Shown: positions 17,636 to 25,884 of the stretch, in pieces
Layout of the letters: every line of letters begins with the position of its first letter
Position numbering within the stretch: the stretch's first letter is position 1
Assembly (NCBI RefSeq): GCF_001653565.1
Contig: NZ_LYPB01000069.1
Coordinates: forward strand, 310,001-374,000
Source of the DNA: Paenibacillus oryzisoli
Lineage (GTDB): Bacteria > Bacillota > Bacilli > Paenibacillales > NBRC-103111
Direction of reading: 5' to 3'
Length of the DNA: 64,000 nucleotides
Program-made: the position numbers and the translations under genes
Notes under the pieces: generated by a model
What the model was told of the DNA's origin: nothing
The model's database searches: none
Seen by the model: only the letters and a program-made list of their open reading frames with translations

Positions 17636-20600
17636 ATGCTGAATCTCGTCAAAGAAAAACCATCCATCTACAGTGAAATCAACCGCACGGACGAAGCCTA
17701 CCCAGCAACAGAAACGATATCCTCCATCTTTCGGCACGTAGCAGCAAGGTACGCAAATAAAGTTGCAATCTCCCATGGTGACATTGACATTCTTTACGCT
17801 GATTTGTTCACAAAAAGCTCGCAGATTGCTAACGAATTAACCAATGCCGGCTGTCGTAAAGGCGATTTTGTTGGTATTTATATGGAGCGCAGCCCCGAAA
17901 CCGTTATCTCCATTCTTGGCGTATTACGTATGGGCGGTGTCTATGTCCCCATTGACCCGGAGCATCCGATTGAACGCAATCGATACATCGTACAGAACGC
18001 CAGTTGCAAACAATTGATCATCAAGCAGCGCCATATTGAAACTGCTGCAGAGTTATGTCTTGCTTTAGGTATCGACACCCCGATTTCAATAGAAAGCTGT
18101 TTTGCGAATGGCGAAACCAGCTTCGAGGATGCGAACATCACGCCGGATGATTTGGCTTATGTGATTTACACCTCCGGCTCCACAGGCAATCCGAAAGGTA
18201 CGCTGATCGCTCACAGAGGCGTTGTAAATCTTTCAAATACGTTCGCCAACAAATTGGAGATTTCAAGCGTAGACGTGCTTACTCAATTTTCTACTTTTAG
18301 TTTTGACGCCTCAATTTTAGATACGTTCAACTGCTTACTGAACGGTGCAACGCTTGCTATTTTAACTAAAGATGAGCAATTAACTCCTGACCTTTTTTTG
18401 TCACTTCTTGAAAGCAAAAAAATAACTATCATTGGTTGTATTCCCACATCTGTTTTTAATCGCCTAACCGAGACAACAATCCCCAATCCAAAATCAATGT
18501 GGCAAACGGTAAGAAATATTACCGTAGGCGGAGAAGCACTCCTCACCGATCATGTACGCAAGTTCCAAGACAAGTTTGGTATGGATACCGTCATTTTTAA
18601 CGCTTATGGACCAACAGAGTGCACAGTCGTTACAACGACCTTTAAAATAACTGAATATTGGAATAGTAATTCCATAACTGTCCCTATCGGTTCCCCTATT
18701 GGCAATTACAAAATTTATGTAGTTAAATCTGACGGGACGCTGGCCGAAGTCGGGGAAGAAGGAGAGCTTTTCATTGAATCTTTTGCCCTCGCCAAAGGAT
18801 ATTTGAATCTCCCTGACAAAACGAACGAAGTTTTCGTTACTAACCCATTCAGCAGCGCTCCCAATTCCAAAATTTATAAATCGGGTGATATCGTCAAGGT
18901 TCTATCCGATGGCAATCTCGAATTTCAATACCGAAAAGACGGGCAATTAAAACTGCGCGGCTTCCGCATTGAAATTGGTGAAATTGAGAACGCTTTGTCC
19001 AAGCATCCTTCCATTCTCGATGCCAGCGTAGTCGCTATCCAAGAAAACAATACAGTGAAGCATCTTTCTTGCTTTTACTCAATCAAATCCGTGGTTTCCA
19101 GCGCAGAGCTGCGCGCGCATTTAAAATCGTACGTCCCCTATTATATGATTCCTAGCTTTTTTTATTGCCTAGAGGAAATACCGCTCTCACCAACTGGCAA
19201 AGTAGACAGGAAAAAGCTACTCGCCATGGATAATATCGATCTCGCAGAGACGAATACGCCATTTGAAGAACCCATTGGCGAATTAGAGTTTGACATTGCA
19301 TCGGTTTGGGCTAAAACGCTAGGACTTACGCGAGTTGGCCGCAATGAAAGTTTCTTCGAGATTGGCGGAGACTCTCTAGGTGTTATGGCTGTTCTATCTT
19401 CTTTGAAACAGGATTACCTCAACTTGAGAATGAATGATTTGTATGAACATCCAACCGTGAAAGATTTGGCTGCCTACATATCTATCTTATCCCGTGACGC
19501 TGATGAAATTGAAGAAACGCCTTTCACCGAGTACAAGCTACTTAGGGAGCTGCCCATACTTCCGAAGGTGCAGTTTCATGGTCAAGACGGTTTAGGTTCA
19601 AACATTTTGCTAACTGGCGCAACCGGATATTTGGGATCACATTTGATATATGAGCTGTTGACAACCACTGATGCTAATCTCCACTTGCTTGTTCGCCCCA
19701 AATTGGGTCATAACGGGATAGCTCGGGTTTGGGAAATTTTAGACGCCTATTGGGGGCAAACGTTTTTTGCCAAGTATACGAATAGGATTTTCGTACTCGA
19801 GGGTGATTTGGCTAATGCTGACTTAGGCTTGGCGGCCGAAGACCGTAAGTTTGTTTCTACTAAAATCACTTCAATTATCCATGCTGGTGCGGATGTAAGA
19901 CATTTTGGCAATATGGATGATTTTCATGCAACCAATGTGATTGGCACTCAAAACCTATTGCGATTGGTACACGATAGGCCGACTGTTTCCTTCCACTTCA
20001 TTTCCACATTAGGCATACCCGAAGATATGGCCTCATCCGGGCATTGGGAAACCGTTTCGCAAAGTTCTCAGGACTTTTATAGCTTTCAACTGGAAAATGT
20101 ATATACAAACAGTAAGCTTCTAGCAGAAAAAAGCGTTATGAATGCCATTATGGCTGGGTTACCATGTTCGATATATCGAGCAGGCAATTTGTCCTGCCAC
20201 AGTGTATCTGGTCGCTTCCAACAAAATATGCATGAAAACTATTTCTACCGTATGATCAAGGCATTCCTGCTTCTAGGTAAAGCGCCTATCGTAGACGCCT
20301 ATTTGGATATCTCCCCCATAGACTTTGCAAGCAACTTTATGGCTTCCTTAATGAAGCAGCGAACTTTCGGTGAAATCTACCACATTTGCAATCCGATTCA
20401 AGAACATTATGATGCTTTGATTGGATCGCTGAGAGAACTAGGCTATGCGATTGACCTCTTACCGCAAAAAGAGTTTGAAAGATGGGTCATCACCGAAGGC
20501 AACAACATCAGTAAGGAAGCCGTTCAATTAGCAATTCCATTATTGGAAGGCGACGGGGTTCGCACCTCACCGTACCTTTATAGCTGCGAGAGCACCATTC

Positions 20601-20698
20601 AGAAGGCTAGTCTTTTAACCCAATTGCCAAGCTTGAGAGCGTTGGTAACGGCAATGGTCGAACATGCAGTCGATCGCGGATATTTCCCCAAACCGTAG
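17636..20698 (+). CDS. Single-module NRPS-like A-T-R protein (carboxylate reductase type)
   Basis: Protein of 1020 residues. Adenylation domain about 25-525: A3 VIYTSGSTGNPKG (176-188), A5 NAYGPTE (322-328), A7 YKSGDIV, A8 KLRGFRIEIGEIE, A10 SPTGKVDRKK. Carrier domain with phosphopantetheine Ser580 in IGGDSLG. Thioester-reductase domain from about 655: NAD(P)H motif TGATGYLG (about 660-667) and catalytic Tyr823/Lys827 in NVYTNSKLLAE. It should activate an amino acid, hold it as a thioester and release it as an aldehyde or alcohol. Pocket residues aligned by eye to GrsA read roughly D-A-L-G-I-V-A-V-V; the leading Asp fits an alpha-amino acid with a non-polar side chain. ATG at 17636 follows GAGGAG. 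There is no condensation domain, no phosphopantetheinyl transferase and no other biosynthetic gene nearby. Confidence 0.92.
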   Translation: MLNLVKEKPSIYSEINRTDEAYPATETISSIFRHVAARYANKVAISHGDIDILYADLFTKSSQIANELTNAGCRKGDFVGIYMERSPETVISILGVLRMGGVYVPIDPEHPIERNRYIVQNASCKQLIIKQRHIETAAELCLALGIDTPISIESCFANGETSFEDANITPDDLAYVIYTSGSTGNPKGTLIAHRGVVNLSNTFANKLEISSVDVLTQFSTFSFDASILDTFNCLLNGATLAILTKDEQLTPDLFLSLLESKKITIIGCIPTSVFNRLTETTIPNPKSMWQTVRNITVGGEALLTDHVRKFQDKFGMDTVIFNAYGPTECTVVTTTFKITEYWNSNSITVPIGSPIGNYKIYVVKSDGTLAEVGEEGELFIESFALAKGYLNLPDKTNEVFVTNPFSSAPNSKIYKSGDIVKVLSDGNLEFQYRKDGQLKLRGFRIEIGEIENALSKHPSILDASVVAIQENNTVKHLSCFYSIKSVVSSAELRAHLKSYVPYYMIPSFFYCLEEIPLSPTGKVDRKKLLAMDNIDLAETNTPFEEPIGELEFDIASVWAKTLGLTRVGRNESFFEIGGDSLGVMAVLSSLKQDYLNLRMNDLYEHPTVKDLAAYISILSRDADEIEETPFTEYKLLRELPILPKVQFHGQDGLGSNILLTGATGYLGSHLIYELLTTTDANLHLLVRPKLGHNGIARVWEILDAYWGQTFFAKYTNRIFVLEGDLANADLGLAAEDRKFVSTKITSIIHAGADVRHFGNMDDFHATNVIGTQNLLRLVHDRPTVSFHFISTLGIPEDMASSGHWETVSQSSQDFYSFQLENVYTNSKLLAEKSVMNAIMAGLPCSIYRAGNLSCHSVSGRFQQNMHENYFYRMIKAFLLLGKAPIVDAYLDISPIDFASNFMASLMKQRTFGEIYHICNPIQEHYDALIGSLRELGYAIDLLPQKEFERWVITEGNNISKEAVQLAIPLLEGDGVRTSPYLYSCESTIQKASLLTQLPSLRALVTAMVEHAVDRGYFPKP

Positions 20699-20739
20699 TA
20701 GCAAGTCATCATACCGAATAACTAATCGAAAAAGTGAAC

Positions 20740-20785
20740 GTTAAAAGGGGCAGACAAATTTTTAATTTGACCTGCCCCTTTTAAC
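20740..20785. terminator. Long inverted repeat at the convergent gene ends
   Basis: GTTAAAAGGGGCAG (20740-20753) and CTGCCCCTTTTAAC (20772-20785) are perfect 14-base arms; the loop contains a second small stem (CAAAT/ATTTG). It lies between the synthetase stop and the truncated end of the pseudogene and probably stops transcripts from both sides, although the U-runs lie inside the arms. Confidence 0.6.
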
Positions 20786-22060
20786 TAAACACTCTCTACA
20801 ATTAAAACCCCGGCGCCACAATTTTACCTGTGCGATGGCGGCATTATCTGTAAAGAACGCTATGGAGGTCGTCTCCGGATTGAAATTATAATCTGTTCCG
20901 TCTGACAATACTCCCTTAACAGAGAGCTGAAGCTGGTCTCCTACCTTGTTGGAGGAAGGGGCGAAATATTCATCCCATTTGGAAGCATCCAAATTGGCCT
21001 GCTCCTGGTTGGTATAGAAGCGAACCTCCGAGAACCCATTCCAGCCATCCTTCGTTGGACCATAACCATACGACTGAAGCCTGATATAGCGGGTTTGAAC
21101 ATTTCCTAGATAACCTGACACGGACATCGAATGCACATTTACTTTATTCCCTAGATCGTAGCGGATCCATTTCACCTCACCTTGACTTGTCGCCGACCAT
21201 CTAGTGTTCAGATCATTATCAATTGTCCGATCTGGCGTGTTCACGTTAGCATAACCATCATTAGCATCCACATAAGTTACAGGAATCCATGTAGGCACGA
21301 ATTCCACTTCCGCCTCGCCTTCAATGGATACTTTGAGTCCAGCCAGCTGCTGTAAGGCGTTGTCCGAGTTCTGGTCTTCCACAAACGTAAACGTGTAAAT
21401 ACCAACTCCATCAATGTTCAGAACAGTCGCTTCTGTTCTCGAGCCTGTGTAACCGTAAAGCTTGTTCCGTCCCCAAGCTCGAGATCAATAACCGGAATAT
21501 GCCCGTCCTCTGGCAGTAAAAGTCGGTAGTCCTTCTGCTTCGGATTGAAAAATGCGGCATATTCTCCGTCCACCTTCAAACGGAGGTTCAGCAGATTGAA
21601 CAGCTCTTCCTTTAGTGCTGCATCATCATTGCCTGAGAAATGAAAAGGGAAATCACTATAAACTAGCAGTCCTGACGAGTCCCGAAGCACATGTACCCCG
21701 AGTGCCTCAGCCAGTTTATCCTCTGCAAGTGTAGTAACACCGTTAACCAATGCGCATTCGCTTTACTATCAAGACGTGTAATATGGACGGTGTACACCAT
21801 CACCCGTTGCTCCTTGGAAATCACGGCAATGGTAACCGGATTGTCCCCCACCACCAAGGAAGCCATATAGGTCGTACCCGTTACATGGGGGCTACCATTG
21901 ATCGTCATATGATCGTAGAAACTGGAGGATGAGGCAGCACAACACTCATTCCAGAATCATCTGCAGCCAGTGCAGGTGCTACCGTTCCAAGAAACAAACT
22001 GAAAAACATACAAAATGCCAAAATACCTGAAACTCTTTTTTTCCAAAATTTCACTAACAT
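20762..22060 (-). pseudogene. Decayed secreted carbohydrate-active protein (cadherin-like + discoidin domains)
   Basis: An intact start remains: GGAGG, then ATG at 22060 and a full signal peptide (MLVKFWKKRVSG...APALA), but the frame stops at codon 52. Recognisable pieces continue in other frames: a cadherin-like beta-sandwich piece (VVGDNPVTIAVISKEQRVMVYTVHITR, 21750-21908), a second piece ending FTVTQA (about 21420-21750), an F5/8 discoidin domain (TIDNDLNTRWSATSQGEVKW ... GWNGFSEVRFY, 20762-21382) that has lost its middle, and the start of a bacterial Ig-like domain. At least three frameshifts plus deletions are needed to join them, which is more than a sequencing error would give. A cre box survives upstream. 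The catalytic domain is not present, so the original activity is unknown. Confidence 0.8.
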
Positions 22061-22096
22061 TAGGAGTACCTCCAAATTACTCTATTCGAATGCATG

Positions 22097-22111
22097 ATGT
22101 AAGCGGTTGCA
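22097..22111. promoter_or_regulatory. Catabolite-responsive element (cre)
   Basis: ATGTAAGCGGTTGCA matches the CcpA consensus WTGNAANCGNWNNCW at every position, 36 bases before the pseudogene start. It shows the gene was once under carbon catabolite control. Confidence 0.65.
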
Positions 22112-22345
22112 GTTCTTCCTAATTTTCGTTCCTTTCTAACATTGCGATGATTTGTGTTTCTGCTTAACGAAAGAATAACATACATAGGCATGAACTTTTC
22201 GGACAGGGCGATCTTATATTAATTGCTCCAATGTGCGAATAATTCTAATTTTGCATAGAAGTCCTCTAATAGAAACCGCGAATCCACATTCCGGTATACC
22301 CGTATTTTACGATTTTCTGGTTTGGGTCTATAACCCATCTCTGAA

Positions 22346-22390
22346 TAAAAAATGCCAGTACACAGGTACTCCTGTGTCTGGCATCTTTTT
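22346..22390. terminator. Bidirectional intrinsic terminator
   Basis: ATGCCAG-(T)-ACACAGG / CCTGTGT-CTGGCAT, 14 base pairs with one bulge and a 4-base loop, A-run on the left and CTTTTT on the right. It lies 57 bases past the end of the acid-sugar kinase gene and closes that minus-strand operon. Confidence 0.9.
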
Positions 22391-22447
22391 ATTGTTCTTA
22401 CATTTCACATTTTTTTACGAGAATGACTCAAACAAGCTGCCCTGCGT

Positions 22448-23896
22448 TCATTTCCTGAACGAACTACGTTCGCTGCACGAGTCAGCAAGCTTTACTCTTT
22501 CGAAGAAGTGCTCCCCGCCCACTTGACCTCCCTTGAGTACAACCTCAAGTCCATCAAACTGCGAGTCCGAAGAATACGCGCGGCATAGCGGACCGCCCGG
22601 CTCCAGAGCAGCCTTGCAGGAGAGGGCATATATGCCCAGCTCGCGCGTAATGTAGCCCGACGTATCGCCGCCAGCAATCAGTATCCGGGACAAACCCATG
22701 TCCGCCACGATTTGGCGAGTCAACGTGCCAAGCACTTTGCCGAGGAGAGGACCGCTATCCTCCGCTCGCAGTCCTTGCTCGGCCAACGTCTCACGGATCA
22801 GAGCGATCGTCCCATCCTGCGGGCCCGATGCGGAGTACACCACAACACTCCGTCCACTCTCCAGCGCAGCCTGCACGTCAACCAGCAAGCTTGCGTATGC
22901 CTCTGCAGCTAATGCAGGCCGCAGCAGAGCATCAACAGGGACGCGAATCCCCATGAAGCCAGCTTCAATAGCACGCTGGATTTGTTTTTCTGTGATTGGC
23001 GAGCAGCTGCCTGAAACAACAAACAGGCGGTCTACTGCCTTGACGTCTTCCTGCGCCTTCCCTTGGAAGGCGGAAGCCAGCAATTCATCCGCCCTCCAGG
23101 CAGCGGTAAGCGCATATTCAATTCCGGATGAGCCGACCACGAATAGTCCTTCACCAGACTCGGCTTCCTCCCAGATCAGCCTGCCTGTCGTTTGGAGCCT
23201 CTGCTCATCGAGCACGTCGAACACCACGATGTCCGGCTGCTCCGCTTGGATCTGATGGGCAAGTCTTCCCTTTACCTCCTCATAAGCGCCTTCGAGCGCA
23301 AGGAGATCAAAAGAAGTCGAACGCAGCAGCGTCTGCTCGTGCAAATGCTTCCGCAAGTCTGCCTCTGCCATCGGCGTCACCGGATGTCTAGCCATCGTCG
23401 GATGGCGGTCCAACCGATGAATCTCTGCTCCCGTTCCTACCCCAGTTCCGGCAAAATGTTGACCAAAGACGGTGTACCTCCGCAGATAGGGAACACCGAC
23501 TACTAGCGGTATATACCGTCCGCCGAATACTTCCCGACCGATCTCCATCGCTTTCCCAATGCTGCCAATACCAGGTGATGAATCAAAGGTCGAGCAAATT
23601 TTGTAATGGATGACAGCGGCTCCCGCTGTTTGTAAAGTGGCAAAAATCGGCCGTAGTTCCCGCTCCATCTCCTCGGGAGACAAGGATCTTCCAACACCCG
23701 CGACACCAAAGCAAGCGACATCACGAAACTGTGTATTCAGCCTCTCCGGTGAGGGCGGTTCAAGGAACAGAACCGTGGACAGTCCCGCCGCAAATAAAGC
23801 TTCCAACACGTCCGTTGAACCCGTGAAATCATCGCCATAATAGCATAACAGCCGCCCTACCTGATCTTGACCTTGGTCATCTCCCTGCGTATTCAT
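22448..23896 (-). CDS. Four-carbon acid-sugar kinase family protein (DUF1537)
   Basis: Kinase of 482 residues in the DUF1537/OtnK-like family, which phosphorylates acid sugars such as threonate, erythronate or 3-oxo-isoapionate with ATP. The N-terminal substrate domain has YYGDDFTGSTDV (Asp22/Asp23); the C-terminal nucleotide domain has VVYSASGPQDGT, ILIAGGDTSGYITRELG and the family end motif LEVVLKGGQVGGEHFFE. Start choice: ATG at 23896 lies seven bases past the stop of the upstream gene, with AGAGGTTGAT spanning that stop; longer frames to 23917 or 23959 have no ribosome site. Partner of the RuBisCO-like protein: in known pathways the kinase makes the phosphate ester that the RuBisCO-like enzyme then acts on. 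Confidence 0.9.
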   Translation of the reverse strand: MNTQGDDQGQDQVGRLLCYYGDDFTGSTDVLEALFAAGLSTVLFLEPPSPERLNTQFRDVACFGVAGVGRSLSPEEMERELRPIFATLQTAGAAVIHYKICSTFDSSPGIGSIGKAMEIGREVFGGRYIPLVVGVPYLRRYTVFGQHFAGTGVGTGAEIHRLDRHPTMARHPVTPMAEADLRKHLHEQTLLRSTSFDLLALEGAYEEVKGRLAHQIQAEQPDIVVFDVLDEQRLQTTGRLIWEEAESGEGLFVVGSSGIEYALTAAWRADELLASAFQGKAQEDVKAVDRLFVVSGSCSPITEKQIQRAIEAGFMGIRVPVDALLRPALAAEAYASLLVDVQAALESGRSVVVYSASGPQDGTIALIRETLAEQGLRAEDSGPLLGKVLGTLTRQIVADMGLSRILIAGGDTSGYITRELGIYALSCKAALEPGGPLCRAYSSDSQFDGLEVVLKGGQVGGEHFFERVKLADSCSERSSFRK

Positions 23897-23903
23897 CGAA
23901 GAA

Positions 23904-25163
23904 TCAACCTCTTCCATATTTCTCAATCGCCCGTCGCAGTGCGGGATGCTGTGCCGCATACGCCTCTAGGGGGATGCCCTGAACAGCAGCTTCCCACCCC
24001 AGCTTCATGCTTTCAAAGCCTGCCGCTGGTCCATCGGGATGCGCTAGCATCCCTCCGCCGGCCAGATGCATCACATCGACGGATCGCGTAGCTTCGTAAG
24101 TAGCAGGGGCCGTTCCGGCCCACTGCATCGAAGATACGACAGGCAGTGTGTTATAGCCGCCTAATAGCGGCGTAGTGCAAGCCTCGATGGAACGGAGCAC
24201 AGATTCGTTGCTTTCATAGAACTTGCTGTTCAGGCCGTTGACATGAAGATGATCGGCTCCAGCCAGACGGCATAGCTTCTGATACGCCGTAAATTCAATC
24301 CCCAGCAGCGGGCTGCGCGTCAGCATGCCCCATTGATTGCGGTGACCGTGAATCGGCACTTCACTAAAGCTGTTCAAGTAAGCGAGCCCGCTTAATCCTA
24401 CGCTTAGGATGCTAACCATTACACTGGTGCCGCCTGCTCCCACGACGATGTCGTGATTGCGGCGCAGTTCATCTATATCGCCGGTAATATTAAAAGCGTA
24501 CATCAGCTTCTTCCCGGTCGCGTCTGCTGCGCGTTCAATCGCTTCCATGACAGCCTTGACTTTTTGCTCCAAAGGAGCAAAAGGCGGATTCGCATTTAAT
24601 TCATCATCTTTTATAAAGTCCATTCCGGCTCTTGCCAGTTTCTCTACCAACTCCGATAATTGCTCTGTGGATAGCCCAATGCTAGGCTTAACAATGGTCC
24701 CAAGAATAGGACGGTCATACACACCCGTCAGCTTTCGAGTACCTTCAATCCCGAACTTCGGCCCAGGGTAACGGGCAGCGAAAGCATCCGGCAGCTCTAG
24801 ATCAAGCAGACGTAATCCCGACAACTCTTGTAATTCGTATAAATTTCCCGCTACAGCGGATAATAGATTAGGTATCGAGGGACCGAAATTATGAAGCGGG
24901 AATGACACCGTCACGCGGCCTTGCCGATACTTGCCATTATGCCCAGCCGGTGGCTTCGCACCCGGCAATGATGGCTCATCAACTTCACCGATCTCTTCAA
25001 TATGCTCCACGTTAGCGCCGAATCTCGCTTTCAGTTCATCCGTCTCTCCCGGTACGGATGTAAAGGTTCCCGTGGATTGCTCCCCCGCAATCGTGGCGGC
25101 TGCTCGCTCCAAGGTATATGGCGTTTCTACCAAATAAGTAGCTGTGACACGTTCCTGACTCAT
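23904..25163 (-). CDS. RuBisCO-like protein (form IV type)
   Basis: Protein of 419 residues with the RuBisCO large-subunit fold. Kept residues: the TIVKP lysine (Lys159, equal to Lys175 of RuBisCO), FIKDDE with Lys185, Asp187 and Glu188 (carbamate and Mg ligands), Asn107 in AGNLYE, His272/His274 in PIHGHRNQWG and the phosphate loop LAGGGMLAHPDGP. Changed: KPK becomes KPS, and the loop-6 GKLEGE lysine is replaced in LHVNGLNSKF, so it should enolise a phosphorylated keto-acid sugar but not fix CO2. Close functional cousins are transcarboxylase/hydrolase or decarboxylase enzymes of apionate catabolism that also pair with a DUF1537 kinase. It sits 14 bases after the racemase-like gene and 7 before the kinase start. 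The exact substrate is not proven. Confidence 0.92.
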   Translation of the reverse strand: MSQERVTATYLVETPYTLERAAATIAGEQSTGTFTSVPGETDELKARFGANVEHIEEIGEVDEPSLPGAKPPAGHNGKYRQGRVTVSFPLHNFGPSIPNLLSAVAGNLYELQELSGLRLLDLELPDAFAARYPGPKFGIEGTRKLTGVYDRPILGTIVKPSIGLSTEQLSELVEKLARAGMDFIKDDELNANPPFAPLEQKVKAVMEAIERAADATGKKLMYAFNITGDIDELRRNHDIVVGAGGTSVMVSILSVGLSGLAYLNSFSEVPIHGHRNQWGMLTRSPLLGIEFTAYQKLCRLAGADHLHVNGLNSKFYESNESVLRSIEACTTPLLGGYNTLPVVSSMQWAGTAPATYEATRSVDVMHLAGGGMLAHPDGPAAGFESMKLGWEAAVQGIPLEAYAAQHPALRRAIEKYGRG

Positions 25164-25177
25164 TCTGCCTCTCCCCC

Positions 25178-25843
25178 TCAGCTGTGCTCCAGTATCGCTT
25201 TGACCGCCTCAACGCCCATTCGCGGAGAAGAAAGAACGGGCTTGCCGGTCACTTCCCGCAGCGTCTGCTCCATACGCGCCATAGAGCCTTGCGCAAGCAC
25301 GAGGACATCCGACTCATCGGAAACTCGCTTCGCCGTTTCCAACAGAATGCGGTCATGTTCTGCAGGATTTCCTCCAACAAGCGCATCGAAAGCGCCTGCA
25401 GCAAGTCCGTTGACGACTGTCACTGCCTTGCCTGCTGCATCAGCCTGCTTCTGTATCAATCGGATCGTTGGCTCCAAGGTAGATGGCAGCGTCGCGAGGA
25501 CTGCTATTCGTTCATAAGTCACAGCAGCCAAGGCTGCCATCGACTGGTCGATTTTCACAATGGGTACCCCTATAAATCGACTAGCGTCATCAGCTACTTC
25601 GCCAACCGAGGAGCACGTATTCAAGATAACGTCCGCACCAAGTTCTTCGGCATGATGGAAGTATTGCACTAATCTTCGCGCTACACCCGGTGGCACATGG
25701 CCAGCTTTCACCACATCACCGATCAGGCTGTCATCGATGATAGTCACGAGCCGCACATCAGGAAGCAACTCCTTAAATATTGTCTTCATCGGATCGGCCA
25801 ACCCTTGGCCCGTGTATACAGCTACTACCGTTTTTTGTTGCAT
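25178..25843 (-). CDS. Asp/Glu racemase superfamily protein with one catalytic Cys
   Basis: Protein of 221 residues with the two-domain Asp/Glu/hydantoin racemase fold. The first-half cysteine is present in VILNTCSSVGEVAD (about Cys98), but the second-half position has AQGSMARM instead of a cysteine. Single-Cys members include decarboxylases of the arylmalonate type and unassigned enzymes, so plain racemisation is unlikely; decarboxylation, isomerisation or C-C cleavage of an acid-sugar intermediate fits the operon better. ATG at 25843 follows AGGAGGGG. It lies between the GH127-like gene (41-base gap) and the RuBisCO-like gene (14-base gap). Cytoplasmic; function inferred from context only. 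Confidence 0.8.
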   Translation of the reverse strand: MQQKTVVAVYTGQGLADPMKTIFKELLPDVRLVTIIDDSLIGDVVKAGHVPPGVARRLVQYFHHAEELGADVILNTCSSVGEVADDASRFIGVPIVKIDQSMAALAAVTYERIAVLATLPSTLEPTIRLIQKQADAAGKAVTVVNGLAAGAFDALVGGNPAEHDRILLETAKRVSDESDVLVLAQGSMARMEQTLREVTGKPVLSSPRMGVEAVKAILEHS

Positions 25844-25884
25844 ATGAATAATCCCCTCCTACCAAGTTGGCTCTTAGAGCATCT

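Larger units (their letters stand above)
22061..22447. other. Intergenic region
   Basis: Holds the ribosome site and cre box of the pseudogene and, at the far end, a bidirectional terminator. Between them (about 22112-22345) is AT-rich sequence with no gene or clear signal. Confidence 0.6.

Noticed and set aside
20740..20785. Inverted repeat as a transposon end
   Set aside because: No second copy, no target duplication and no transposase gene nearby; a convergent terminator is simpler.
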